A DNA stretch of 64,000 nt from JBGQOJ01 sp052119585 (GCF_052119585.1 NZ_JBGQOJ010000003.1:62001-126000); one strand, 5' to 3'. Numbered from the stretch's first letter, positions 22,595 to 31,809 are shown. Program-made: numbers and translations. Notes: generated from the sequence alone by a model not told the origin.

Positions 22595-23773
22595 ATGACG
22601 GCTTCACTCTCCCTCTGCCTGCGCGGCGCGGATGTGCTTTGCGACGGCAGCCTTCGGAACGGTATGGTGGCGATCGACGCTGGTCGCATTGCATCGAGTG
22701 CTGCGCATAGCATTGATCTTTCAGGCTTTCTTATCCTGCCCGGCATCATCGACCTGCATGGTGACGCGTTCGAGCGGCACATCGCACCCCGCCCCTCGGC
22801 CCCCTTCCCGATCAGCGCGGGCCTTGCCGCCACCGACCGCGATATGGCGGCAAACGGGGTCACCACCGCCTGGCTGGCGCAAAGCTGGTCCTGGGAGGGC
22901 GGGGCACGCGGCCCGGACTTTGCCGAGACCCTGATGCTGGACATGGAAACCTACGCCCCGCGTGCGCTGACAGATATGCGCCTGCAACTGCGGGTCGAAA
23001 CCCATACGGTCGACACCGAGGCACGCCTGCTCAGCGCCATCAGGCGGCACGGCATCGGCTATGTGATCTTCAACAACCACCTCGACGAGGCCGTTCATCT
23101 GGCCCGCACCCGCCCCGAAGAAATCCTGCTCTGGGCGAAAAAAGCAGGCCGCAGCAGCCAGCAGCACATGGAAATCGTGCGCGGCGCGCGCGACCAGAAA
23201 CAGGCCGTTCCGCGCTATCTTTGCCGCCTCGCCGAGGCCTTTGACCAGATGGGCATCCGTTACGGCAGCCATGATGACCCCGATGGCGCCACGCGTGAGA
23301 CCTACTCGCTGATGGGCGCGCGGATATGCGAGTTCCCCACCGCCGCCAACGCCGCCGCCTCGGCCCGCGCGGTCGGCGATCCGGTGCTGATGGGGGCACC
23401 GAACGTCGCGCGCGGTGGGTCACAGTCCGGCAATATCGCGGCCACCGACCTGATCCGCGCCGGCCTGTGCGACGCGCTTGTCTCCGACTATCATTACCCC
23501 GCTCTGGCGCTGGCGGCCTTTCGTCTGGTGGATGACGGGTTGATGGATATGGCCTCGGCCTGGGCCATGATCTCGACCCGCCCTGCCGCAATCATGGGGC
23601 TGTCGGACCGGGGTCGCATTGCCGAAGGGCTGCGTGCCGATCTTGTCGTGCTCAACCCAGAGACGCGCCAGATAGAGGCCACGATCTGCGCGGGTCGCAT
23701 CGCCTATCTGTCGGGCGAGGCCAGCCACCGTTTCATGCGGGGCATGCGCGATCTGGCCGTGGCGGCAGAATAG
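22595..23773 (+). CDS. Second PhnM-like amidohydrolase
   Basis: A 392-residue paralogue of PhnM, recognisably the same fold: IDLHGDAFERHIAPRP, YGSHDDPDG and LMGAPNVARGGSQSGN match the metal-site segments of PhnM, but the sequence differs widely elsewhere. It may process another ribosyl phosphonate or triphosphate, or back up PhnM; the substrate is unknown. It follows phnF by about 50 bases. An in-frame ATG at 22544, right after the phnF stop, would add 17 residues; 22595 matches the usual N-terminus better. NCBI-style annotation often calls such proteins PhnM as well. Confidence 0.82.
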   Translation: MTASLSLCLRGADVLCDGSLRNGMVAIDAGRIASSAAHSIDLSGFLILPGIIDLHGDAFERHIAPRPSAPFPISAGLAATDRDMAANGVTTAWLAQSWSWEGGARGPDFAETLMLDMETYAPRALTDMRLQLRVETHTVDTEARLLSAIRRHGIGYVIFNNHLDEAVHLARTRPEEILLWAKKAGRSSQQHMEIVRGARDQKQAVPRYLCRLAEAFDQMGIRYGSHDDPDGATRETYSLMGARICEFPTAANAAASARAVGDPVLMGAPNVARGGSQSGNIAATDLIRAGLCDALVSDYHYPALALAAFRLVDDGLMDMASAWAMISTRPAAIMGLSDRGRIAEGLRADLVVLNPETRQIEATICAGRIAYLSGEASHRFMRGMRDLAVAAE

Positions 23774-23937
23774 CCCGCGCCTTTCTTACTTCTCTGAATA
23801 TCCTCACCGAGGGCACTCTGTCTCCATAGATCAACCCGGCCTTACGGGTCTTGCCGCGTGCGAACAACTTGACCGCGACGCCGATCATCGGCATTCAGCG
23901 CCAGGCGGCATGCCGCAGGGACAGTCCGGGGTGGGCG

Positions 23938-24651
23938 ATGTTGAAGAACCTGATTTCATTTGCGGCACTCTTGCTGCTGACAAGCTGCGTCGAGCCGATG
24001 ACCGGCAAATCCGATGCCCGCATCCTTGTGATGGGCGACTCGATGATGGCCTTCAACGGCACCAATCGCCAGTCGGTTGCCGATGCCATCGAGGCCAGCT
24101 TGGGCGAAGAGGTGATAGACCGCGCGGTCACAGGGGCGCGATATTTTTATTACCTTCCCATCTCGGGCAGCGCCGGCGTCAGGATCACCGAACAATACCG
24201 GCCCGGAAAATGGGAATGGGTCGTGCTGAACGGCGGCGGCAACGACCTACTGTTCGGATGCGGCTGCGGTAAATGCGACACACAGCTCGACCGGCTGGTC
24301 TCTGCCGACGGCCAGCGCGGGGCGATCCCCGCTTTTGTCTCGACGATCCGCGCAAGCGGGGCAAAGGTGATCTATACCGGCTACCTGCGCAATCCGGGCG
24401 TGCAAAGCCCGATCAAGGCCTGCCGGCCCGTCGGCGACGAGCTGGACCGCCGCCTTGGGCGTATGGCCCTGCGTGATGCGGGCGTGGAATTCCTGTCGAT
24501 TGCCGATCTGGTTCCGAACGGTGATCGGTCCTATCACCAGATCGATCTGATCCACCCCTCGGTCAAGGGCAGTCGCGCCATCGGCAAGCGCATCGCGCGG
24601 CGCATTGTGAGCCGGGATCACAACGCGCCCCGTCGCCCCAGGGTTGAATAG
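23938..24651 (+). CDS. SGNH/GDSL-type hydrolase, probable lipoprotein
   Basis: A 237-residue protein. The N-terminus MLKNLISFAALLLLTSC is a lipoprotein signal with a lipobox (LTSC), predicting outer- or inner-membrane anchoring on the periplasmic face. SGNH blocks are visible: I GDSMMAF (catalytic Ser), II a Gly in ITEQYRPG..., III GGGNDL (Asn) and V DLIHPS (Asp-x-x-His). Such enzymes remove acyl or acetyl groups from glycans or lipids; the substrate here is unknown. A short CGCGKC cysteine cluster follows block III and is unusual. It sits between the phn halves with no phosphonate link evident. Confidence 0.83.
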   Translation: MLKNLISFAALLLLTSCVEPMTGKSDARILVMGDSMMAFNGTNRQSVADAIEASLGEEVIDRAVTGARYFYYLPISGSAGVRITEQYRPGKWEWVVLNGGGNDLLFGCGCGKCDTQLDRLVSADGQRGAIPAFVSTIRASGAKVIYTGYLRNPGVQSPIKACRPVGDELDRRLGRMALRDAGVEFLSIADLVPNGDRSYHQIDLIHPSVKGSRAIGKRIARRIVSRDHNAPRRPRVE

Positions 24652-24867
24652 ACCTGTTGCAATTATGCACTTTTTCCACCGACCTCGCGAAAACAGGAAA
24701 CGTCCCGTCAAAAACAGGTGACATAATATTGCACAGGCACCATCCATTCGGATGATGACATTGAACTTAAGGATTATACCATTCGGCGCGTATTGGCGGC
24801 GACAGCGATCACTCCTTTCGCGTCGTGTTGCGGTTCTTTTGGGTTTTTCAAACATACAGGTTAAGAT

Positions 24868-27045
24868 ATGAAAAATACGACATCACTTGGCTATCGCCGC
24901 CGCGCCCTCGCCGCATCGGTCTTTCCGGCGCTCGCTGTCCTTGCCTCTCCGGCCCTGGCGCAGGACGCATTCACCGATCTGGGCGGTTTGGGTGGAACTT
25001 ACACTTACCCAAACCGTCTCTCGGCGGATGGCACGACGGTTGCCGGAAACAGTAACATCACCGGCAACATGGCAAACCGCGCGTTCCGCTGGGTCGATGG
25101 CGAAATGACAGACCTTGGAACGCTTGATGGCACCTACAGTAACGCGATCCATGTCTCTGCCGATGGTGCGGTGATTGTCGGGTATGCCTATCTCGAGGGC
25201 AATTCAGCCTACCACGCCTTCCGCTGGGCAAACGGCGAGATGGTCGATCTTGGAACGCTTGGCGGAACCTACAGCTATGCCTATGACGTCTCTGCCGATG
25301 GTGCGGTGGTGGTGGGCGATGCCAACGCTGCCGACTATCAGTCTCACGCGTTTCGTTGGGATGCCGTCAACCTGATGCAGGACCTCGGAACGCTTGGCGG
25401 AACCTACAGCCATGCCAATGACGTCTCTGCCGATGGTGCGGTGGTTGTGGGCTATGCCGCCATTGCCGGAAACCAGTACCAACACGCGTTTCGCTGGGAC
25501 GATGGCGAAATGACCGACCTTGGAACGCTTGGTGGCATAAGCAGTAACGCCACTGCCGTCTCTGCCGATGGTGCGGTGGTTGTTGGCAATGCCGACACTG
25601 CCGGCAGCCAGAATCACGCGTTTCGTTGGGATGCCGTCAACCTGATGCAGGACCTCGGAACGATTGGCGGAACCTACAGCTATGCCACTGCCGTCTCTGC
25701 CGATGGTGCGGTGGTTGTGGGCGATTCCGCTACTGACGGAGGACAGTCTCACGCCTTTCGTTGGGCGAATGGCATTATGGAAGATCTGGGAACCCTGGAC
25801 GGAGGCACACGCAGCAACACCCGTGCGGTTTCCGCAGATGGCCTTGTTGTTGTCGGATCGTCTTCGGACAACATAAGTGCTGAATCTCCGATGGAGAGCA
25901 GCAAACAGGCCTTTCGCTGGTCAACCACGGATGGCATGCAAAGCGTCGATGACTGGGTGATTGCCGGGGGTGGCGAAATCCCCGATGGTTATATCTTGAC
26001 CGACGCGATGGGCGTCAGTGACGACGGGTCTGTTGTTATGGGGCGCGGGTCTTTCAACAACCAGAACACCGGCTGGCTGGCCAAGGGTAGCGGGTTCCTG
26101 AGCGACACCGCCGCGTTCGACCGCAGCGTGATCCAGTCCGGCGGATCGGTCGCCGGTGTCGGGATCGGCGCAAGCAACCTTGCGCTTGGGGGCAGCCATC
26201 ACAGAACCCTGTTGGACAGCGGCCTTGCCATGTCCGACAAAGGCACCTGCGCATGGAGCACGGTTGACGCCGCACGGAACAAATCCACCGATGCGAATAC
26301 CGCATTGGCGGAAATCGGCGTTTGTGGCGATGTTGGCGGCTACCGCATCGGCGCGGGTGTCGGCACCACGACAACAAAGCAGGACTGGGATCTGGGTGGC
26401 ACTGCACGCTACGACGGGAACTATATCCTTGCCGAGATCGACCGCGAGTTCGCAACCGCCGGTGGCAGCACGCTTCAGGCCAGCCTTCTTGCCTACCACG
26501 CGTCCTTTGATACCACGCTGAACCGGGCCTATGCGAATGGCCCAGGCACCGATGTTTCGACCGGGCGCCCCGATCTGAAAACATCCGCGCTGAAGGCACG
26601 GCTGGACTGGAAGAACGCGGCGGCAATGGGCGGCTTTTCGGTTTCGCCTTACAGCGCTGTGACCGTCACGCGGGCCAAGGTGGGCGGCTATACCGAAACC
26701 GGCGGCGGCTTTCCTGCGATCTATTCCCCGACAACGACCAAAACCACCGATCTGCGGGTTGGTGCGGCCTTTGCCGGAGAGATTGCATCGAAAACCACAC
26801 TGCACACCCAGATCGAGGCCGTGCACCAGTTCCAGGATACGACAGCCGGGATCAACGGTCAGGTGACGGGGCTTTACGCCTTCAACCTTCCCGGTCAGGC
26901 GCTGACCCAGAACTGGGCGCGGGTGACGATGGACGTCGATTATGCCGTGTCCCCGACAACGGTTCTGACGGCAGGCTTTAACGCGGCGACCAAGGGAAAC
27001 CAGTCGTCGGCGGGCATCACCATCGGGCTTCGCGCCGCGTTCTGA
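24868..27045 (+). CDS. HAF-repeat autotransporter (type Va secreted surface protein)
   Basis: A 725-residue protein. A signal peptide ends near ASPALAQ (residues ~1-32). A passenger of seven 45-residue repeats follows (residues ~36-345). Each unit has the plan DLGTLGGTYS, then VSADGAVVVG, then HAFRW, the HAF pattern of extracellular repeats, probably beta-propeller-like. After a linker, about 280 C-terminal residues form an autotransporter beta-barrel with alternating strands, ending in Phe (GLRAAF). The passenger is likely displayed at the cell surface. The adhesin or sensor role is unknown. A rho-independent terminator follows 23 bases after the stop. Confidence 0.85.
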   Translation: MKNTTSLGYRRRALAASVFPALAVLASPALAQDAFTDLGGLGGTYTYPNRLSADGTTVAGNSNITGNMANRAFRWVDGEMTDLGTLDGTYSNAIHVSADGAVIVGYAYLEGNSAYHAFRWANGEMVDLGTLGGTYSYAYDVSADGAVVVGDANAADYQSHAFRWDAVNLMQDLGTLGGTYSHANDVSADGAVVVGYAAIAGNQYQHAFRWDDGEMTDLGTLGGISSNATAVSADGAVVVGNADTAGSQNHAFRWDAVNLMQDLGTIGGTYSYATAVSADGAVVVGDSATDGGQSHAFRWANGIMEDLGTLDGGTRSNTRAVSADGLVVVGSSSDNISAESPMESSKQAFRWSTTDGMQSVDDWVIAGGGEIPDGYILTDAMGVSDDGSVVMGRGSFNNQNTGWLAKGSGFLSDTAAFDRSVIQSGGSVAGVGIGASNLALGGSHHRTLLDSGLAMSDKGTCAWSTVDAARNKSTDANTALAEIGVCGDVGGYRIGAGVGTTTTKQDWDLGGTARYDGNYILAEIDREFATAGGSTLQASLLAYHASFDTTLNRAYANGPGTDVSTGRPDLKTSALKARLDWKNAAAMGGFSVSPYSAVTVTRAKVGGYTETGGGFPAIYSPTTTKTTDLRVGAAFAGEIASKTTLHTQIEAVHQFQDTTAGINGQVTGLYAFNLPGQALTQNWARVTMDVDYAVSPTTVLTAGFNAATKGNQSSAGITIGLRAAF
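24976..25905 (+). repeat. Seven tandem 135-bp coding repeats in the HAF autotransporter
   Basis: Start points of the unit (CTTGGAACG or variants) lie at 24979, 25114, 25249, 25384, 25519, 25654 and 25786, a period of exactly 135 bp until the last, which is 132. The third-unit end and the fifth-unit end (near 25355-25425 and 25625-25695) are almost identical at DNA level, showing recent unequal exchange or conversion with a 270-bp offset. Confidence 0.9.
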
Positions 27046-27068
27046 CGCAAGCTGCATGACGACAAATC

Positions 27069-27100
27069 AGCCGCCGGTCTTATGACCGGCGGCTTTTTTA
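27069..27100 (+). terminator. Terminator of the HAF autotransporter gene
   Basis: AGCCGCCGGTC and GACCGGCGGCT form an 11-bp perfect stem with a 4-base loop, followed by TTTTTTA. It lies 23 bases after the stop codon. Confidence 0.9.
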
Positions 27101-27140
27101 TATGTTGCGGGTAAAAGAGGAAACTGGATCAGACCACCGG

Positions 27141-27761
27141 TCAGGACTCGAATTTATCCAGAAAAGCCGTGACGGTCAGCGCCCTGAATTCGGGCAATCT
27201 GGCCCCCAGCAGGTCATGGTCCCAATCCCACCACGCCAGCGCGATCAGCCGGTCGGCGATGTCCTTGGGTTGGCGGGTGCGGATCGGGCGGGCCGGAATG
27301 CCCGCAACGATCGTATAGGGCGCAACATCCGCCGTCACGATCGCCCCCGAGGCAACAACCGCGCCATCGCCCACTGTCACCTCGGGTTTGATCTGCGCGT
27401 TATGGCCAATCCATGTGTCATGCCCGATCACTGCCCCGCGGGCGCGCCGGTGCGCGAACCATGCGGCGTCATCGGGGATCTGGGGCCAATAGGCGGCAGA
27501 ACGATACATGAAATGATGCAGCGATGCGCGGTCCAGCGGGTGATCGGTGGCACCGATCCGCACAAAGCTGGCGATATTCGCGAACTTCCCGACCTGCGCA
27601 TTGGCGATATCGGCGAAACGGTCGCAATAGGAATAATCCCCCATCGCCACATTGCTTAGCCGGCTGCCGGTGCCGATTTCAACGTAGCGGCCAAGCTGGC
27701 TGTCGGTGATCTCGCAGGCGTCGTGGATCTGCGGCAGGCTCTCGGACAAGGCGCGCGCCAT
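27141..27761 (-). CDS. Phosphonate-cluster hexapeptide-repeat acetyltransferase
   Basis: A 206-residue left-handed beta-helix protein of the group associated with phosphonate loci (transferase hexapeptide repeat type, CatB-like). Hexapeptide repeats are visible in VIGHDTWIGHNAQIKPEVTVG and DGAVVASGAIVTADVAP. The active-site-like DHPLDR and FMYRSAAYWP loop resemble xenobiotic acetyltransferases. It may acetylate aminoalkylphosphonates or an intermediate, a role filled by PhnO in E. coli; this is inference. It is the last gene of the phnCDEE transcript and starts at TGATG overlapping the phnE2 stop. Confidence 0.83.
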   Translation of the reverse strand: MARALSESLPQIHDACEITDSQLGRYVEIGTGSRLSNVAMGDYSYCDRFADIANAQVGKFANIASFVRIGATDHPLDRASLHHFMYRSAAYWPQIPDDAAWFAHRRARGAVIGHDTWIGHNAQIKPEVTVGDGAVVASGAIVTADVAPYTIVAGIPARPIRTRQPKDIADRLIALAWWDWDHDLLGARLPEFRALTVTAFLDKFES

Positions 27762-29089
27762 CAGTCGCCCTTGATCAGGCGGCGGCGCAGGATACCGGAC
27801 AGCCAGTCCATCGCCATGACCATCAGAATGATCAGCACGATGTAATAAGTGACCTCCTCCCAGTCGCGCTGGGTGACGATCGCCTGGGTCAGCAACAGCC
27901 CGATGCCACCCCCCGTGATCGCGCCGATCACCGTGGCCGATCGGGTGTTGGATTCCAGATAATACAGGATCTGGCTTAGCAAGACCGGCACGATCTGCGG
28001 CACCACGCCAAAGCGGTAGCGTTGCAGGGGTTTGGCTCCGGTCGAGGTCACGCCCTCTATCTGTTTTTCATCCACATTCTCGACGGCCTCTGAAAAGAGT
28101 TTGCCGAAGGTTCCGGTATCGGTCAGCATGATCGCAAGCGCCCCCGTCAGCGGCCCCGGACCAAAGGCACGGGACAAAAGGATGGTCCAGATCAGCCCGT
28201 CCACCCCGCGCAACAGGTCGAACACCCTGCGCACGGCAAAGCGCAGCGGCCCGAAGACCGAAAAGTTGCGCGCGGCGGCAAAGGCCAGCGGAAGCGCGAT
28301 GATGGCCGCGCCAAAGGTGCCAAGAAAGGCCATCAGCACGGTTTCGAACAGCGCCCATGCGACGTCATTGTGGCGCCATGCGGAATTCGTCCAGACACCA
28401 TGCACCATCGCGCCGATATTGCTGCGATCAACGGTCAGCCTTGGGCCGGTGACGGCAAGGGCTGCAAGCTCGCTCAGGGATTTGCCATAGAACGGGCTGT
28501 CGAGGGTGAAAAAGAACATCTCCCACCCCAGCGAGTAGCGGAATACCTCTGAGCGGTTGCGGGTGACCGACAGACGGCCCGCATCGGTGGTCACGGCAAG
28601 GCGGGTGTCACCGACGTTGATCCAGTCGGGCACCGGCCCTGCGGGCAGGGTCGTGGTCACGCCGCTGCGCGATGGCACGGCGGTGATCACGCCGTAACCC
28701 GGCACGTCGAATGTAACGGCTTCAGGCGCGAAAACCACGACGTTGCCCTTGCCCAGGTCGATCTGCGTTGTCTGTCCCAGCGTGACCCAATCGGGGGTCT
28801 GGTCGGGGCCGAAGGTGCCGCGGCGCTCTCCCTCGATCGCGATGCTGACCTCGCCCGATCGGTTGTCGCGGGTGACATGGGTCTTGTAGCTATAGCTGTC
28901 GGCGACCAGCGTCGCGGCATTGTCCATGCGGGCGCGGTCGGCAAGGCGGGCAATGTCGAAGGCAAAGAACACATAGACCAGATAGGCCAGAAAAAGCGCG
29001 GGAATGCCGAAGGACAGCAGGCGCTTGCGCAGAAACTGCCGGTCGGTGTGGCCGCGCAGCAAGGTCAGATCGGTTGCGGTCATGCTCAT
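27761..29089 (-). CDS. phnE: Phosphonate ABC transporter permease (PhnE2, long form)
   Basis: A 442-residue permease. The C-terminal ~230 residues hold the BPD permease domain with the EAA-loop region VENVDEKQIEGVTSTGAKPLQRYRFGVVPQI. Unlike its partner it has a ~170-residue soluble segment between the first helix (residues ~24-46) and the second, rich in beta-like strands (GEVSIAIEGERRG, TTTLPAGPVPDW). That segment should be periplasmic and could contact PhnD. The ATG overlaps the phnE1 stop as ATGA, indicating coupled translation of the two permeases as a heterodimer. Confidence 0.9.
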   Translation of the reverse strand: MSMTATDLTLLRGHTDRQFLRKRLLSFGIPALFLAYLVYVFFAFDIARLADRARMDNAATLVADSYSYKTHVTRDNRSGEVSIAIEGERRGTFGPDQTPDWVTLGQTTQIDLGKGNVVVFAPEAVTFDVPGYGVITAVPSRSGVTTTLPAGPVPDWINVGDTRLAVTTDAGRLSVTRNRSEVFRYSLGWEMFFFTLDSPFYGKSLSELAALAVTGPRLTVDRSNIGAMVHGVWTNSAWRHNDVAWALFETVLMAFLGTFGAAIIALPLAFAAARNFSVFGPLRFAVRRVFDLLRGVDGLIWTILLSRAFGPGPLTGALAIMLTDTGTFGKLFSEAVENVDEKQIEGVTSTGAKPLQRYRFGVVPQIVPVLLSQILYYLESNTRSATVIGAITGGGIGLLLTQAIVTQRDWEEVTYYIVLIILMVMAMDWLSGILRRRLIKGD

Positions 29090-29940
29090 GGTTTTGCCCC
29101 TTGGGTCAGTCGGGTACGGATCACGCCGGACAGTTGGTCAACGGCGACGATGGACAGGAAGAGCAGCAAAAAGATCGCCGCCGCCTCGTCATACTGGCCC
29201 TGCCCCCAGCCCATCGCGTTGCGCAGTTCGTATCCGATGCCGCCCGCCCCGACAAAGCCAAGGATGGCCGAGGCGCGGATGTTGATCTCGAACCGCAGCA
29301 GGGCATAGCTGAAATAGTTGGGGGCGACCTGCGGGATCACCCCAAGCCACATGCGCTGCGCCCAGCCCGCGCCGACGGAATGCAGCCCCTCGACAGGCTT
29401 AAGGTCCGCGTTTTCGTTCACTTCCGAGAATTGCTTGCCCAAGGCGCCCGCTGTATGCAGCGCGATGGCGATCATCGCCGGAACCGGCCCGCTGCCCATG
29501 ACAAAGATCAACACCAGCGCCACGACGATTTCGGGCATGGCGCGCATGATATCCATCATGCGGCGGAACACCGGGATCAGCGCGGGCCAGCGCGCCAGAC
29601 CGCGGGTCGAAAGCAGCGACAACACCAGACCGGCTGCGCCGCCGATCACCGTGGCCGCGCCCGCGATGTTCAGGGTTTCGATCAACGAGGGCACAAATTT
29701 CAGGATGTGCACGGTCAATTGGCCGCGCTCGTCCCATGCCTCTGCCAAAAGGTCAGAGGGAAAGTCGAAAATATTGCCGATGCCGGACCAGAAGCCCCCC
29801 GCATTGCGCGCGTCGGCGGTCATGAAACCGCTGACCATCAGGCTGACGAACACCAGAATAAGGATGCCGCTATACATCCGTTTGCGGCGGACAAGGTCCA
29901 TGTAGTCTGCTGTGATCGTGTTTGCGGTCAGTTCCGCCAT
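29086..29940 (-). CDS. phnE: Phosphonate ABC transporter permease (PhnE1)
   Basis: A 284-residue permease with about six membrane segments. The coupling loop VNENADLKPVEGLHSVGAGWAQRMWLGVIPQVAP (cited by its ends) faces the PhnC ATPase. It pairs with PhnE2, encoded next. It is 83 bases after phnD, and a hairpin lies in that gap. The length is normal for PhnE. Confidence 0.92.
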   Translation of the reverse strand: MAELTANTITADYMDLVRRKRMYSGILILVFVSLMVSGFMTADARNAGGFWSGIGNIFDFPSDLLAEAWDERGQLTVHILKFVPSLIETLNIAGAATVIGGAAGLVLSLLSTRGLARWPALIPVFRRMMDIMRAMPEIVVALVLIFVMGSGPVPAMIAIALHTAGALGKQFSEVNENADLKPVEGLHSVGAGWAQRMWLGVIPQVAPNYFSYALLRFEINIRASAILGFVGAGGIGYELRNAMGWGQGQYDEAAAIFLLLFLSIVAVDQLSGVIRTRLTQGAKP

Positions 29941-29973
29941 TTTCCTGCCCCGCTTGACATAGGTCGTCCATAA

Positions 29974-30006
29974 AAATTGACGGGCCCCGGAATAAACCGA
30001 AGCCCG
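29974..30006 (-). terminator. Possible partial terminator between phnD and phnE1
   Basis: Read on the minus strand, CGGGC-TTCGG pairs with CCGGG-GCCCG around a short AT loop and is followed by TCAATTTTT. The pairing is imperfect. It would raise phnD expression over the permeases. Confidence 0.4.
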
Positions 30007-30023
30007 CCAGATGTTGATGAAAT

Positions 30024-30935
30024 TCAGTTGCCCTTCAATTGACGGGCAGCCACGATCGACAGGTAGGCGTCATGGGTGACAGGAATGAAGTCTTTCGCTT
30101 CGCCCGCTGCAACACCGTAGGCGCATTCCTTGTCAGTTTCATGAAGGTCTGCGGTCAGCTGGATGACCTTTGCCTTGATATCGTCCGGCAGAGTCGAGCG
30201 GACAACCATCGGACCTTCGGGGATCTCTTTCGATTTCCAGATCTGGACGATGTCATTCATGTCGACAAGGCCCGCATCGACTGCACGGCGCAACGCGCCA
30301 GAGTTATAGCCGTCTTCCCAGTTGCCAAGGCCGTCGGTCCAGGTCACGCCGCCGTCCACGTCACCATTGGCAACAGCCACGATGGTCTGCTCGTGGCCAC
30401 CGGTGAACTTCACCTCGCCGAAGTAATTGCCGGATTCCATCGTGCCGCCGGTGACGGTTGGAATTTCAACCGAAGGGATCAGGAAGCCAGAGGTGGAGTT
30501 CGGATCACCGAAGGCAAAGACTTTGCCCTTCAGGTCTTCCAGTTTGGTGATGCCAGAGTCCTTGCGGGCCATACCGATCGAGTAGTAGCCGGTCGAGTCG
30601 TCCACATTCTGCTTGATCAGGGCCACATCGACCGCCTTGGGGTCGGTCAGATAGATCTTGGCGTAAGACGAGGCACCCATCCATGCCAGATCAAGCGCGC
30701 CGCCCAGCAAGCCCTGGATAACGCCGTCATAATCAGCAGGTGTGAACACTTTGGTCGGCACGCCAAGCGCCTCTTCGATTGCCGCACGGTAGCATTCGTT
30801 CGATGTCATGCGGTCCTGCGCGTTTTCACCGCCAAGAACGCCGATGCGGAATTCGGTGATGGCGTGGCTGTCAGCGAAGGCCGCGCCAGTCAGGGTCGTT
30901 GTTGCCACAAAGGCTGCAAGAAGGGTCTTTTTCAT
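30024..30935 (-). CDS. phnD: Phosphonate ABC transporter periplasmic binding protein
   Basis: A 303-residue receptor with a Sec signal peptide ending near GAAFA-DSHA. PhnD traits are ITEFRIGVLGGENAQDR near the N-terminus of the mature protein, GVPTKVFTPADYDGVIQGLLGG, and DPNSTSGFLIPSVE, whose Ser/Thr residues bind the phosphonate group in the family. The start at 30935 has GGAGAGTGAC before it; upstream in-frame starts run into the phnC-phnD gap without ribosome sites. Confidence 0.93.
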   Translation of the reverse strand: MKKTLLAAFVATTTLTGAAFADSHAITEFRIGVLGGENAQDRMTSNECYRAAIEEALGVPTKVFTPADYDGVIQGLLGGALDLAWMGASSYAKIYLTDPKAVDVALIKQNVDDSTGYYSIGMARKDSGITKLEDLKGKVFAFGDPNSTSGFLIPSVEIPTVTGGTMESGNYFGEVKFTGGHEQTIVAVANGDVDGGVTWTDGLGNWEDGYNSGALRRAVDAGLVDMNDIVQIWKSKEIPEGPMVVRSTLPDDIKAKVIQLTADLHETDKECAYGVAAGEAKDFIPVTHDAYLSIVAARQLKGN

Positions 30936-30984
30936 GTCACTCTCCAGATGGAACCGCCAGATGTCCGGCGGCAGGGTAAAGGGG

Positions 30985-31809
30985 TTATGCGGGGGCATTT
31001 GCGGCGCGGCGGGCGCGTTCGACATGCGCCTCGGCGCCGTCAAGGCTGGTCGAGGTTGCGGCCTCCGAGAAGGTCTCGTCGGCACCGTAGATGTCGCGGG
31101 CGACACCGGTTGTCAGTTGCGCGGGCGTGCCGTCGAACACGACGCGCCCGTCGCGCATCCCGATCACGCGGTCGCAATAGGTGCGGGCGGTATCAAGGGT
31201 GTGCAGGTTGGCGATGACCATGCGGCCGTCTTCCTCGTGGATGCGGCGCAGGGCCTGCATCACCACTTGGGCGTTCATCGGGTCAAGGCTGGCGATGGGC
31301 TCGTCCGCAAGGATGATCTTGGGGTCCTGCATCAGCGCACGGGCAATCGCGACACGCTGTTGCTGGCCACCCGACAGTGCCTCGGCGCGCTTGGTCGCGT
31401 GTTCTGCCACACCCAGACGGTCAAGGATTTCAATTGCGCGGTGGATATCGCCTTGAGGGAACAGGTTGAACATCGTGGCCAGAGTAGAGCGGCGGTTCAA
31501 TGTGCCGTGCAGCACGTTCGACACCACATCCAGACGCGGCACCAGATTGAACTGTTGAAAGATCATCGCGCATTCGGATTGCCACTGGCGCTTGGCGCGG
31601 CCCTTTAGCGCGGTGATCTCGCGGTTGCCGTAGTGGATCTCGCCCTCGGTCGCATCGGTCAGGCGGTTCATCATCCGCAGCAATGTGGATTTGCCCGCCC
31701 CCGAGCGGCCGATGATCCCAATCATCTTGGGTTCGGCCGCATAAAGCGAAACAGCATCGACAGCCGCTTTGTCACCGAACCGTTTGGTCAGTCTAGTTAT
31801 GTTCAGCAC
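30985..31809 (-). CDS. phnC: Phosphonate ABC transporter ATP-binding protein
   Basis: A 274-residue ATPase of the phosphonate importer. Walker A is GRSGAGKST near residue 34, the signature is LSGGQQQRVAIARAL, and Walker B is IILADEPIASLDP. A C-terminal tail of about 35 residues is added. The GTG at 31809 is chosen because GGGG lies 8 bases upstream; a TTG two codons earlier has that site too close. It heads the phnCDEE-acetyltransferase operon, with a Pho-box-like site 66 bases upstream. Confidence 0.92.
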   Translation of the reverse strand: MLNITRLTKRFGDKAAVDAVSLYAAEPKMIGIIGRSGAGKSTLLRMMNRLTDATEGEIHYGNREITALKGRAKRQWQSECAMIFQQFNLVPRLDVVSNVLHGTLNRRSTLATMFNLFPQGDIHRAIEILDRLGVAEHATKRAEALSGGQQQRVAIARALMQDPKIILADEPIASLDPMNAQVVMQALRRIHEEDGRMVIANLHTLDTARTYCDRVIGMRDGRVVFDGTPAQLTTGVARDIYGADETFSEAATSTSLDGAEAHVERARRAANAPA

